Source: Trichopria drosophilae
Taxonomy: Eukaryota > Arthropoda > Insecta > Hymenoptera > Diapriidae
Length of the DNA stretch: 64,000 bases
Direction: 5' to 3'
Assembly: GCA_030407085.1 (NCBI GenBank)
Contig: CM059582.1
Location: forward strand, 16,783,501-16,847,500
A model generated the notes under the pieces. That model ran no database searches. It had not been told where the DNA came from and saw nothing but the letters and a program-made list of their open reading frames with translations. The first letter of the stretch is position 1. Each line of letters begins with the position of its first letter. The translations under genes were made by a program, and so were the position numbers. Shown here one piece after another: positions 35,101 through 46,290 of the stretch.

Positions 35101-35720
35101 AATAATTGTCGAACACTCGAAAAAATCTCGAAGGATCTTACCTTTCCATAGGGAGCCCCGAAGGGATGGCCACGCGTGTCTTTGTTCCCTTGTTCAGAAA
35201 AATCACGGAACATTGTCGTACGGATTGGACTAGTAAGAGCAATTAGCGCCGGGAGTAGTTAGAGGGGTGGTTTCCAGCCATGGCTCTCCCTCTCTCTCTC
35301 TTCCTTTCTCTCTCTCTTGTTCGCCATCTCTCTCTCTCTCACTTGGTGGCGGTCGTCTCGGTCAATACCCACCGGACAAGATGGCCGACGCCCACTCCTA
35401 CACAAACTCAAAGTTACATACATTTATGTACTCAAATGTATAACCCACCCCCGTCCGGACGCAGAGTTGCCTTTCTCCTTCCCGTTACCGCCCGACTTCG
35501 ACCCTCCCGGACACGGACCGCGACGGGCGGTTGCTCGCCTCTCTTTGCTTGTTCTGGCTGTACACGGACACCGAACTTCATCATTATTATCTGTCCGGGC
35601 TAGAGAACGAGTCCCCGAGAATACCAATTTTGCATCCGTCGAGTAGTTTTGCGTTCCAAACCCCAAACCCGAGGAAACGCGCCGGTGAGGTGGCACTCGT
35701 CCCGTCGATCATTTGCTAAT
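35100..35720. promoter_or_regulatory. GAGA-rich promoter-like island
   Basis: GC-rich, CpG-containing block with (TC)n runs at 35287-35340 and a Pho/YY1-like CAAGATGGCCGAC at 35378-35390. On the minus strand a good donor-like AAG|GTAAGA sits with its GT at 35140-35141. A minus-strand leader exon running from about 35.7 kb down to 35142 is therefore possible; it contains GCCATGGCTGGAAACCACCC, opening a 12-codon frame. Several overlapping frames (plus 35280-35646, minus 35424-35893) carry no domain. This island resembles the one at 27 kb. Confidence 0.4.
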
Positions 35721-35935
35721 GAAATGCGAATAAACATTGCGGACAAATACCGAGCGGAAGTTACATGGGGTATTTGAGTTGACTGAGACGTCCCCGCAGG
35801 TATTGACTGCGATTTCCTGGTAGTCGAGATGAGAAATTGATACAAAGATTTCGGAAATGTTCGAATAAAGAGGCAGGAATCGTTTTCCAACAAATTTTGA
35901 ATTCAGTTTGTTATGCACATAAACAATAGTTTTTC

Positions 35936-37685
35936 ACGTAAAATGAATGTTTATGCACTCCGATTTATGACAATCGTAAATTAAACTTTTACACACTCCG
36001 GACGAGGACAGCCGTAAAGGAAAAAGTCGTGCTTCAAGTAAACTTTTACACTCTCTGAACGATGCTAGTCGGAAAGAGACAGGTCGCGCGTAATGTAAAC
36101 TTTTACACACTCGGAACAACGACACGCGTAAAGAGAAAGGTCGTGCTAAAGTAAACTTTTACACAGTCTGGACAACGACACTCGTAAAGAGAAAGGTCGT
36201 GCGTAAAGGAAACATTTACACGTTTGGACAACGAGACTCGTAAAAAGGAAGGTCGGGCGTAAAGGAAACTTTTACCAACTCTGAACGACGACAGTTTTAA
36301 TGGGAGTGGCGTGGGTAAAGTAAACATTTACACTGTCTGGACAACGACACTCATAAAGAGAAAGGTCGAGCTAAAGTAAACTTTTACACACTCTGGACAA
36401 CGATTCTCGTAAAGAGAAAGGTGGTGCGTAAAGTAAACTTTTACACACTCTACATCACGGCAATCGTGAAGGGAATAACGTGTGTAAAGTAAACTTTTAC
36501 ACAGTCTGGACAACGACACTCGTAAAGAGAAAGGTCATGCGTAAAGGAAACTTTTACACACTTTGGACAACGACACTCGTACAAAAGGAAGGTCGGGCGT
36601 AAAGGAAACTTTTACAAACTCTGGACAACGACAGTCTTAATGGGAATAGCGTGCGTAAAGTAAACATTTACACACTCTGGAGAATGACACTCGTAAAGAG
36701 AAAGGACGTGCGTAAAGTAAACTTTTACAAGCTTTGGACAAGGATACTCGTAAAAAGGAAGGACGGGCGTAAAGGAAACTTTTACAAACTCTGGACAACG
36801 ACACTCGTAAAAAGGAAGGTCGGGCGTAAAGGAAACTTTTACAAACTCTGGACAACGACAGTCGTAAAAAGGAAGGTCGGGCGTAAAGGAAACTTTTACA
36901 AACTCTGGACAACGACAGTCTTAATGGGAATGGCGTGCGTAAAGTAAACATTTACACACTCTGGAGAACGACACTCGTAAAGAGAAAGGACGTGCGTAAA
37001 GTAAACTTTTACAAGCTGTGGACAAGGATACTCGTAAAAAGGAAGGACGGGCGTAAAGGAAACTTTTACAAACTCTGGAGAACGACACTCGTAAAGAGAA
37101 AGGACTTGCGTAAAGTAAACTTTTACACACTCTGTACAATGACTCTCGTAAAGAGAAAGGTCGTGCGTAAAGGAAACTTTTACAAGCTTTGGACAAGGAC
37201 ACTCGTAAAAAGGAAGGACGGGCGTAAAGGAAACTTTTACAAACTCTGGAAAACGACAGTCATAATGGGAATGGCGTGCGTAAAGTAAACATTTACACAC
37301 TCTGGACAACGACTGTCGTGAAGAGAAAGTTCGTGCGTAAAGTAAACTTTTACACACTCTGGACAACGACTGTCGTAAAGAGAAAGTTCGTGCGTAAAGT
37401 AAACTTTTACATGTATTCTTGACAACGACACTCGTAAAGAGAAAGGTCGTGTGTAAAGGAAACTTTTACCCACTCTAGACTGCGATAATCTTAATGGGAA
37501 AGGTCGTGCATGTAGTAAACTTTTACACACTCTAGGTGATGACGTTCGTAAAGTGATAGGTCATGCATAAACTAAGCTTTTACACACTCTGGACGGTGAA
37601 ACTGGGGAAGGAAAGGTTGCGCGTAAAGTGTAAACTTTTACACACTCCGAACGACGATAAGCGTGAAATATACATTTTACTTATT
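35936..37685. repeat. 57-bp minisatellite, about 30 units, with higher-order structure
   Basis: The unit begins CGTAAAGTAAACTTTTACAC, then ACTCTGGACAACGACACT, then CGTAAAGAGAAAGGTCGTG. Clear units run from about 35980 to 37635, with degenerate edge units near 35945 and 37672. Each unit holds a dyad GTGCGTAAAG-TAAA-CTTTTACACAC. A marked variant (TAATGGGAATGGCGTG preceding AAACATTTAC) recurs at about 36297, 36640, 36922 and 37264, giving higher-order repeats of 6, 5 and 6 units. Because 57 is divisible by three, 60-156-codon frames with a 19-residue repeat (for example VCKSLLYARPFSLRVSFSR) are open on both strands. These are unlikely to be genes. Confidence 0.9.
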
Positions 37686-37890
37686 GCTTGAGAATATAGT
37701 TCCCAATCGTGGATAAAAATATATTTTTTTTCAAAGTAAATGTTTTTCATAGTAAATTTTTCAACGTAACAAAAAAAAGCTTTCAAATTTTACGCACACT
37801 ATAAAAAAAGCGTGTACGACACTCGGAAGTAATATGTTGAATATGCGAATTCCATACAATAACTTGAAGATTACACACGTATACAATATT

Positions 37891-37901
37891 GGGGGGGGGG
37901 G
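37891..37901 (+). repeat. Homopolymer of 11 G
   Basis: Eleven consecutive G in AT-rich DNA just downstream of the minisatellite; prone to slippage and sequencing error. Confidence 0.8.
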
Positions 37902-37949
37902 TATATAAAATACAATTTATATTATAAATATCTCGCAGTTTTACGTTGT

Positions 37950-38350
37950 AGTGGAATTTTTATCACAAATGAAAAAAAGCGCCACATTACGCATTCCCAT
38001 TTATTCGTGACATCATATTTTATGCACTACACTCTATAAAATGAACAATAAATAAAAATATTGTTAATAAAATTCTGTAAATAAAACCATTGTAAATACA
38101 ACATTCATCCTTTCCAATTCTGTTAAATGGAACGTTTTAATTATGTTATAATTTTACAAAATGGTCAGCATTATTCATACTATGTGTAAAATTGTATTTT
38201 TTATGTAAAAAACCCATGAAGCCCCTAGTTCAGAAATAGTTTGAAAAAAATAAGACATTATGCCACTAGTGCGTAAAGTGGTATTTTTGCAAACTAGACG
38301 GAAATTTCTGCTAGCGTGTAAATTTTTACGCACGAGTAGCATAAAGTATT
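37950..38350. repeat. Dyad-family copies next to the minisatellite
   Basis: CACTAGTGCGTAAAGTGG at 38266-38283 is followed 44 bp later by GCGTGTAAATTTTTACGCAC (38313-38332), itself a hairpin. ATTATGCCACTAGTGCG matches the 25.27-kb copy. The minus-strand frame at 38175-38369 is a by-product. Confidence 0.5.
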
Positions 38351-38542
38351 CTTCGTAATAGTGTGCCAACTGTACGATTTTTTAATAACACGAATAAAGA
38401 TAATGAAAACGTTTCAATTAGCGATTCCCATTTAGGCATCCTAAAATGCGTATTTCTAACAGTAAATAAAAAATTTATTTTCTTTCTAAATTTTAATTAC
38501 ATATTTACAAATTTTTATGGTATTAAAATAATTTGAAAAAAA

Positions 38543-38622
38543 CTCATGGACTTGGTGAGATTTGAACCATGGTTTTCCTGACTTTAGGCTGGCACTCTAA
38601 CCATCGATTATGCTATAACCTA
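38543..38622 (-). mobile_element. tRNA-derived SINE head or tRNA pseudogene
   Basis: Read on the minus strand, the segment has an A-box-like TAGCATAATCGATGGTTAGAG and, at tRNA-like spacing, a B-box-like GGTTCAAATCTC (plus 38557-38568). The part between them (GCCAGCCTAAAGTCAGG) looks like a decayed anticodon arm. The T stem and acceptor stem do not pair well, so a functional tRNA is unlikely; a SINE with a tRNA-type RNA polymerase III promoter or a tRNA pseudogene fits better. No SINE body or tail could be delimited. Confidence 0.45.
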
Positions 38623-38639
38623 AAATTGTCACAGGTTTT

Positions 38640-39000
38640 ATGCAGTATTTTTTAATATTACAAATGTATTGCAAATATGGTCTAATTTTTTAAACAGTGG
38701 ATCATGAAATACATTTCTAACTTGATGAAACATTGTATTTTTGCAACTTTATTTACAAAGTTTGGTTCTTACATTGTATTGTTTTCCGAAATTCAAAATG
38801 GCTGATTTAGTATTAATAAAACCTCAATAATAATGGATTGCAAATAAATTTATGGTCAATGGTGTATGATAAAAATAAATAACAAACAATATAACTCCAC
38901 ATTTACATTAATGCATATACGTTGAAAAACGTAATTTAAATCGCAATTGCTTTTGGATACAAAATGATGTCTACGAACCTCATTAATATTATGTCATTTA
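38640..39000. other. AT-rich non-coding stretch
   Basis: Contains one TTCAAAATGGCTGATT phrase (about 38798), a single remnant of the AAAATGGCGG repeat. Nothing else recognised. Confidence 0.35.
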
Positions 39001-39027
39001 GGATCGATAACAGCATTTTATCGCCCT

Positions 39028-39085
39028 AAGGAGCAAAATATGTATTTTTCTCACATTCTGAGCGCAATATTCTATTTTGCTCCTT
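39028..39085. repeat. Perfect 13-bp hairpin AAGGAGCAAAATA
   Basis: AAGGAGCAAAATA (39028-39040) is exactly inverted as TATTTTGCTCCTT (39073-39085) around a 32-nt loop. A related GGGAG..CTCCC dyad at 39142-39158 is followed by TAGTTGCATAATATACTATT, which matches TAGTTGCAAAATATACTATT at 61842-61861. Confidence 0.65.
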
Positions 39086-39331
39086 ATATCACGAAATCAA
39101 AATAGCACGCTCTCATATGATATAAGCATGTTTGTAAAAAAGGGAGAATTTTGCTCCCTAGTTGCATAATATACTATTATAAAATATGGTGTTGTCAAAA
39201 TCTAAAGTTGAAATATTTCTGTTTCAAATTATTGAGCAATATTTTTGTCGTGATAATTCATTATAAAAATTATCCAATTATGCAGTTTTGGGTAGACGTA
39301 GGCGAAAAATGAGATTTTTACCTTCTTTTAT

Positions 39332-39348
39332 GGGTGCTATTTGCACCC
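39332..39348. repeat. GGGTGC..GCACCC hairpin
   Basis: A perfect 6-bp stem with a 5-nt loop (GGGTGCTATTTGCACCC); same design as neighbouring dyads. Confidence 0.5.
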
Positions 39349-39359
39349 TTGGACTCAAA

Positions 39360-40180
39360 ATTAGAAGTGGGCTTTCAAGTTACCAATGATATTATTAATT
39401 AATGTTCTCCATTGTGTTTTTCAAACTAACGATAAGATAGTAACGTCCGTATTACAAAGGTGAAATGTAATTTTACGCCCTTGATAGGAAAAGTACTCCC
39501 CTAACAATTAATCAACCAACAACAAACAAAATGCAAATATTCTATTATTGTTAAATTCATTATTGTAAATTTTGTTTTCTATTTAATTATTTTTGTTTGC
39601 TCTCCTTTTTATCTGCATTTTTCTCGTTTTGTCTTTTAGTATGATCTTTCTTCGATTCTAGATGTTTTCGTTTTTAAGCGTCTAATAGGGTCGCTCAGTA
39701 TTATGCTCATCTGTCTACAAATCCCTCTTCATCAATTTTTTATTACATCTGATAACAGATATAACCTGCGTCTTTTCTGGCCCGTTTCCCCCATTTTCTA
39801 CTCTATTTATAAATTTATCAGATTTTACACTTCGATGACGTCATTTTTGCAAACTTCGGGTGTTTTTTAAATCGCGAAGTTTATCGTAATCGATTCATTA
39901 TAATTATGTTAATAGTATATAAAAACGAATTAATATTAAAGTACTATTAATCGTTAAAAATTTGAAATGCGTTGTATTGTAACGTAATAGATATTTAGAA
40001 ATTTTATAAATTGAATTGAGTAATTTATGTTATTAAATTGTATAAATTTTATATATTGTAATTATTACATATCAATTTTCACATAATAAGTACATTTCGA
40101 ATGTGCGATTAGATAGGCAAGGATGTAAAATTTAATTTTTATGCTCTGGTATCGAATGTCTTTTGTCGGTTGAATTAGTT
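39360..40180. other. AT-rich stretch with one dyad half-site
   Basis: AGGTGAAATGTAATTTTACG at about 39459-39478, then CCC, is a half-decayed dyad. The rest is AT-rich with no gene. Confidence 0.4.
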
Positions 40181-40184
40181 ACGC

Positions 40185-40445
40185 ATTTGGTATGAGAAAT
40201 TTCGCATTTTTTTAATAGTATCCGTAAAATTCGACTTTTCACACCTGAAAAAGGCGTACGAATTTTACACATACTTTACAAAAAATAGTGTTTGATACTC
40301 GGGGGTAAACATTCGTCTTTACGCACGGGTCCTATCCCAGGTTAAAATGCGGTGCATAAAGTCGAACTTTGCACCCTAGTTACGAAAATTACTATTTCCC
40401 CACTGAAAGCGGTGGGTAAAATCGAATTTTACGCACAGGTCCAAA
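40185..40445. repeat. Short tandem run of dyads, about 60-bp spacing
   Basis: Successive dyads are CCGTAAAATTCGACTTTTCA (about 40226), GGGTAAACATTCGTCTTTAC (about 40303), GGTGCATAAAGTCGAACTTT (40351) with GCACC, and GGTGGGTAAAATCGAATTTT (40411) with ACGCAC. The last pair are 60 bp apart, each followed by an AAAATTAC/AAAAATTACC tail. The best one pairs 10 of 11 positions (40412-40422 with 40426-40436). The period and design echo the 57-bp minisatellite 3 kb upstream. Confidence 0.6.
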
Positions 40446-40849
40446 AATTACCATCTTTCTGAATGGCGGTCAGTCTTTCTGTACAAAAATTGCGATTACA
40501 GATGATTCTGTTAAATTATGCAGTACTTCTTTTTAAGTTACCGATAAAATCTGTAAGAATTTCCGAGTTATTTTCTTCTGTCACTTTTCGCTACATCTAC
40601 ATCTACATTATTTACAGATTATTTTTCGTCATCTTTTGTGACAGAATCTTTACAAGTCGCTGCAGATAAAAACTCTTGAATTCCTTGTATAATTATTTAA
40701 TATAATCAACTCTAAATTGACCAACTAATTTTAGTTGTTCGAAATAAAACATTTACTAGTACCCGCTCAATCAAATTTTTTAACAATTAACAAAAAGTCG
40801 TTAATTACACATTTTTGTATCACAATTTTCTATCAACATTTGAAAGGTC

Positions 40850-41250
40850 AAAGTTCACAAGTCAACCCTGATGTAGGTATAGGATGTAACAAATCAGAGT
40901 CTCGGTGGTCTCGTAAATATATCACGTGTCGCGTAATTAACGAATATTTGCACCTACGCGTATATCACGTACGGTATCTGTCTCTGAGGAATTGCCGATT
41001 CGTGTGCGTAGGTATGAACGTGTACCACCACTTAGGAGAATCTCTTCATTGGTCAACGATGCAGAACGGCCAACCCACTCGTCCGATTGGTCAATGCCAC
41101 CCTTCTACCATTCCAATTCTGACCCTTTCGCCTCAGGGGGAGAGGGGGATGATATGTCTCAATGCACCACGTGGCCAATGTACTTACTACTGTCCGACAA
41201 TCTACGCGCTGTGATTAAATGGAGTATTTTGCCGAAAGTCATTTGTTCAA
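40850..41250. promoter_or_regulatory. CCAAT-box cluster, promoter-like
   Basis: Four CCAAT cores lie within 130 bp: ATTGG at 41048-41052 and 41086-41090 (minus orientation), and CCAAT at 41113-41117 and 41175-41179. Two CACGTG E-boxes are at 40923-40928 and 41168-41173, the second abutting a CCAAT. The region is GC-richer than its flanks. Clustered CCAAT at these spacings is typical of NF-Y-bound promoters. A 159-codon plus frame (40735-41214, TTG start) and another (40992-41267) run through with no domain. Confidence 0.45.
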
Positions 41251-41279
41251 GACAAATTTTAAACTAAAAAAGGTAAAGT

Positions 41280-41898
41280 GAAGAGAATAAGGAATTGTTC
41301 GATAAAAATCAAATTTTTATTTATGTTCGAATAAAAAAAATTGTTCATAAATCTATAGCTGGTGTCTAGTTTAGTTATTAATTGTATAAATTGTATGCAT
41401 TAAACAAAAAATATGTTGACTAAACATATACGACCTTTAAATTAATTTTTCCTTTTGATTAGTTGACTAAAAAATGAAAGATTTATTTAACTTAAATATT
41501 AATTATATGAACATTCTCCAAATTTGAATTAGATATCAGGTACTTATTAAATAAAAAATAATAGTTCAAAATTAATAGTATTTATTTCTTTAAGAGTAAT
41601 TTTTTATAACAAATGAAAAACAAAGTCGTGATTTTGTAATATTATGATCTTGTGAACAACTAATGACGGCTTTTAGTAAAACTTAGTAATGAAGTAACTA
41701 CTAAACATTACTAATTTTGCAATAGATTAGATATTCTTACAAAAAGTCAGATTTAGTATGTGGTTATACTAATTAATTACTCTTGTGTAAAATGTGATAA
41801 CGTTTAATCTCGAAAATTATTATTTTTCGTTTTGTGCTTCTTTTTGTTGAAAATATCTCCGTGTATAGAAATATCGTATCTCAAATTTCGAAACAATA
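41280..41898. other. AT-rich non-coding stretch
   Basis: Nothing recognised. Confidence 0.4.
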
Positions 41899-41900
41899 TA

Positions 41901-42165
41901 CTGTAGAGTCCCGGTATAATTGCGTTTCGTTATATTTTCTTCCCAGCATATTTTCCCAGTTCTATATCGTTATATTTAACTGTCGCCGCTCTCCTTTTCC
42001 CCCACCTTGCGGGCTAGGGCCTCATGAAGGGCCTGTTGTGACTGTCAAGAATAGAACGCGACTGGCGGGAGTGGGAGAAGCGGCACTCCCCTTCTTTCGG
42101 TAAATATAACGAGACGGGAGGGGAAGGTGAGAAACCGAATGGGTAAATATACCGGGACTCTACTG
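41901..42165. mobile_element. 265-bp pogo/Tigger-like MITE with TA target sites
   Basis: The left end CTGTAGAGTCCCGGTATAAT and the inverse of the right end CAGTAGAGTCCCGGTATATT agree at 18 of 20 positions. Both sides are bounded by TA (41899-41900 and 42166-42167), the pogo/Tc1-mariner target duplication. CAGT-type termini and an interior GCGTTTCGTTATA resemble Tigger/pogo ends. Subterminal inverse words (CTCCTTTTCCCCC, GGGAGGGGAAGG) extend the symmetry. It is too short to encode a transposase; the frame at 41834-42103 is a by-product. Confidence 0.8.
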
Positions 42166-42167
42166 TA

Positions 42168-42710
42168 GCCCATTCGCTTTTCATTCACGATACATTTTAT
42201 TTTAAATATTAAATTTCATTAACGAAGAATGACAGAAGTTTTTGGTGATCTTTGGTTGCATTAACATCATTTTGAAATTACTCATAAACTGTGAACCCAG
42301 ATAGTGAATTTATTTAAATGTCAAGGTTTTCCGCTATTGCAACTTTTGATAATCAATGGTCTACTGTTGACATCAGTACTCTCCATTCTTTGGAGCGAAA
42401 ATAACTGTTCAAGAGCGATTTTCCACTTAACAAAGAATAATTTTTTGGGTATTATGAGTCAGAACTCTTAATTTCTGTAGAATTACTCAATTTTCAGTAT
42501 ATCTGTCAAAAAATACTGAATTTTCTTTTCAGAGGAACGCTCATCCTTTATTGAGATAAACTCCACTCCTAAACGCATGTAGTCTGGTAGTCAAAGAGTG
42601 AAAAGAAATCCTTTTATACGTACTAATTCTAAAAAATGTTAGAAAAATACAGTCGATACGATTAAGAAAAGGAGACATTAGTTAATAGATATAAAGTGTT
42701 TATTTCGTTA
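42168..42710. repeat. Decayed GAGTGAAA/ACTCC-type dyads
   Basis: Words such as GTACTCTCCATTCTTTGGAG, AACTCCACTCC and AAAGAGTGAAAAG at 42375-42603 resemble the 33.7-34.6-kb block. A 13-nt mirror-like ATTTTCAG/CTGAATTTTC pair lies near 42490-42530. No gene. Confidence 0.3.
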
Positions 42711-42713
42711 CAA

Positions 42714-42740
42714 GGGCGCAAAATGAACGTTTAGGCCCGC
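42714..42740. repeat. GGGCGC..GGCCCGC dyad
   Basis: GGGCGCAAAATGAACGTTTA followed by GGCCCGC is a further degenerate member of the dyad family. Confidence 0.35.
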
Positions 42741-45700
42741 AGGCGATCAATATAATCGACGGCGGAGAAAGCATCAGTGGAGTGCGATTTTCCACCTGCT
42801 ATGACGAAAAATGTATTTCATTGTAAATACAAAATTTTGCATGATGAAAATTACTAAAAATTACCCAATTATCGATGTATTCATGAAAATCAGTAAAACT
42901 TAATTATTGTTTAGTAGCTTCCACCCATGATTAATAAATACGGTTAGAACCGAATTATTGATTTTCTATTCATCTTATTTGTAATTGACCAATATAAATG
43001 CAGAAAAAAATTAAACATATGGAATTTGACTAAATATTGTTTACATATAAATATTAAAGACTTTGTGTAGCTAAATTCTGGTCGTAATAAAATGTGTAAC
43101 CCATAAACCATTAACAACTTATTCATTGTATATTTTTGTAATTTTGTGTATTGCTAATTTCCATAATTAATATTACCAATGCGATTAATATACTAATACA
43201 CAATATACGTGTAAAAGCAAAACAAAGAAATTTCGTATTCAATAAGCGACTTAATTGTAGCTTACATTATTATCGTACTAATTATCATTTTATTAAATAA
43301 CTTCCGCTAATAATAATTTATAAATTTTAAAACCACAATAATAGTCAACGTAATTGTTTCGAAAGCTGAAATCAGTCCCTTTACTATAATCCGTGCAACC
43401 GTTGTCGGACATGTTTGCTGCTTATCTGGCTTAACGGTCGACTAACTTCGTTCTAACAAAGTTTCACGTCGTTCGTGGCATCTAAGGTATTTACCACCCT
43501 ATCATTTTTATCGATGAAAAGACGTGCGATATTTGATAGTACTTTACTGCAGAAAGTTTAAGAAATAATTATGCATAGTCATGAGAAGAACCGTTCTAAA
43601 ATCAAATGGAGGGTGCACTATATGGCAATTAAATTCTTATTCATTTATCCTTGACTTAGTTACTTTCATTTTTTTTATCAACATGTTAATTAACCTTTGT
43701 TTATTTCAAACAAAAAATGTCGTATTTTCAACATTTGCATAGTAATATGTATGTTTTCTACATTCTAAAATATTTATTAATTTACTTCGATGATTTGAGA
43801 TATACAAACTTATTCAAGAATATTTATTTTTAATACGTCAAAAACGTCATCTTTTGACATAATTATGGATATAAATAATTTAATATTTTATTTCTTAACC
43901 TATTTTTGCATTTATAAAGGGATAAACGAATTTAAAAAATAAGAATAAAGGTGAAAAGAATGATTGAATTTAAAGAAGATGAACGAAGGAATAGTTAATA
44001 CTATTGGGACAATCGAATTTCGAGATTATTTTTCCAACAACCAGCAGATTATTTCATGCGCTGTTCATTTGGCTTCAATAAGAGCGACACGATTATGAAG
44101 CAGTGTCACCCGCGTAGTTTTTGTTAACGCAATTTATTTTTAGAAAATATTAAATATTCTTTTGCGTCCTGTTGAGTTCTTAATAGCTGTACGTAATTAA
44201 CTTTCAAAGACTGCGTCTTGGTTATATTGTTGTCGAAAAAACTGAACATGGAAAAACTGATACATAATTAAAGTACACCATTTAATTGATTATAATATTT
44301 TACGTAATAGTCATTTTAATTTCCTGATTTTTATACACTGGACATTTCTGCATTCCTTAACTTTTCTACATTGATACGTCGTTTCAACATTATTTATAAA
44401 AATCATAAATTTTGTGTTCAAGAAAAGAAAAAGAAACAAATTATTCAAATAAATGAAAAATACTTATTGTTGGTAGCTGGCAATTAAACCTAAAATAACT
44501 AATAAAAGGCAGTTTAAGAGATAATCGTAATATTGAACTTAACACAAAATAACAATGATAATAGGTAATAGTTTAATTTACATATAGTAGACATTTTTCA
44601 GACCTCATTTATTGAAATCGTAATGTTTTTAAGCCATTTAGATATTACCAAACCCTATGGTTTCCGTCCATCAAAAAATCAATATCCAAAGTTGCCTCAT
44701 TCTTACGATCATGAATACACGTTAACATAACGATGTATTTTGTGTGCATAAATGTAAGAAAGTTCGGATAAAGATAATCGATGAAACTTAAGCAAAACGC
44801 TAAACATATTAAATAAATAATGTTGTAGGTTGACAATATTTGGCTTTTTGACTTACGAATTCTCTTTTTCTGATGAGAGAAAAGGAAAACTCATAGGCGA
44901 AAATCCCATCTTTTACTTTATTTTTTATTATTAACAAAGATTAAATATTAATTTAATAGGTTTGGAACGTAAGTGATTAAATATTAAATTCCTTAACATT
45001 AGCTACACATTTATTTACTTTGAATAGCACGACTTTTTGTTTAATTTTTTTTTATTTATTTATTTATTAAATGGAGCCTTTATTAAGCAACGATGAAAAT
45101 ACTAAAGTTGTGTAGTTTGGGGTAACAAAATAATTCTATAGGACGAAACAAAAACGTTTGTTTTATATGAATGACAAATTTCGTGATTTTATTAAAAATT
45201 TAAAGAAAATTTTCAATATGCGATTTTTATTGGAGTGAAATTTCGTATATTTTGTGATGACATATAAATTCCTATTGTCATTTTTGTCGTCATTTAATAA
45301 ACTTTGCAGCACTCGATGTAGATTGAATTACTACTACTAAATATATACGGAGTCACATTCAATTTCTTCATACGATAAATTTTGTTATTACAACAATCAA
45401 ATGTTTTTTTAGTTGATAATTTTAGTTTTATTTGTTTAATATTTTATCAGACTAATATAATGAATTAATGAAATTATTTATATATTCAATATTCCTAATT
45501 TTATTATTTTATAAATTTCCTATGTGCTACTAAACTAGGTACAGTGAAATGTTTTGAAAACAAGGTTATCGATCGGTATATATATTAGCTTACTTCCCGT
45601 AGCGCTGTACGATACTGTCGAGTATTTTATACTATCGTAGAAATGTTTTACTACACTGTCGACTGTCGGTAATTGTTCACTTTTCTAGGGTGAAAGTCTA

Positions 45701-46000
45701 TTCTCTACAATGTACTGAAATTTTGTCACCGCCTGTACCGCCTGGATACAGGTAACATGGGGATGCTTTAATGTTGGCCGGGTTGTGATTCTAAAGGTGC
45801 ATTTTGTATGGCTCTCGAACCAAATACAATCGACACTAGGACAAGTTCCTCCATACATTATTTTTTATGGTGATTTTTTTTAAATATGAACATCATTCAA
45901 ATCAACTATTCTATAAAACTTTTAATGTTTTCTACACATAATATAATAAATTCATATGATATTAAGACATTAACCAGTTCAGTTAGACAATTCAGGCAGT
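42741..46000. other. AT-rich stretch with two higher-complexity patches
   Basis: A CpG-containing patch at 43370-43500 (AACCGTTGTCGGACATG, ACGTCGTTCGTGGCATC) and another at 44030-44130 (TCATGCGCTGTTCATTTGGC) could be small regulatory elements. A (TTTA)n run lies at about 45040-45069. A 7-bp hairpin (TACGATA..TATCGTA) is at about 45608-45637. Short frames 42944-43126 and 44645-44836 carry no motif. Confidence 0.35.
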
Positions 46001-46009
46001 GTGTAAATA

Positions 46010-46290
46010 TTTACTGTATGTGATATAGTTTTTTAAGTCACTGAATACGAATCTAGCAACATATTTTCAAAATTGAAAACTTTCATAATTGAGAATTTTC
46101 GTAAAAATCGTTACTCGTTGTTTTTTGACTTCTCTAATTACGAATGTGGTATTCCGAAGATTCAAAATGGCGGATACAATATGGTGGATGGAAAATTTTA
46201 ATCGTTAGTAAACTCTCACAAAAATAGTTACTCGTAGGTTTTTTGGGTTTCTGAATACGTATCTGGCAAAATTCGTATTCAAGTAATTCG
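46010..46290. repeat. AAAATGGCGGATACAATATGG dispersed repeat, about two copies
   Basis: Holds CAAAATGGCGGATACAATAT at about 46164 with upstream CTCTAATTACGAATGTGG and downstream TTTTTTGGGTTTCTGAATACG. The GTTACTCGTTG/GTTACTCGTAGG phrases are 116 bp apart, giving the same unit length as at 54.8-55.1 kb. Confidence 0.6.

Noticed and set aside
34832..35233. 133-codon plus-strand frame
   Set aside because: TTG start and a sharp composition change at the GC boundary; no domain or splice support on the plus strand.
35934..37530. Open frames of 63-156 codons on both strands with a 19-residue repeat
   Set aside because: They follow from a 57-bp (19-codon) unit with few stops. Several frames are open at once on each strand, and small indels between units break every frame, so there is no evidence of a repeat protein.
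35936..37685. CRISPR array
   Set aside because: The units are contiguous 57-bp repeats without unique spacers, in a eukaryotic context.
40735..41214. 159-codon plus-strand frame, the longest in the window
   Set aside because: Starts at TTG, changes composition midway, carries no domain and covers a CCAAT cluster better read as regulatory.
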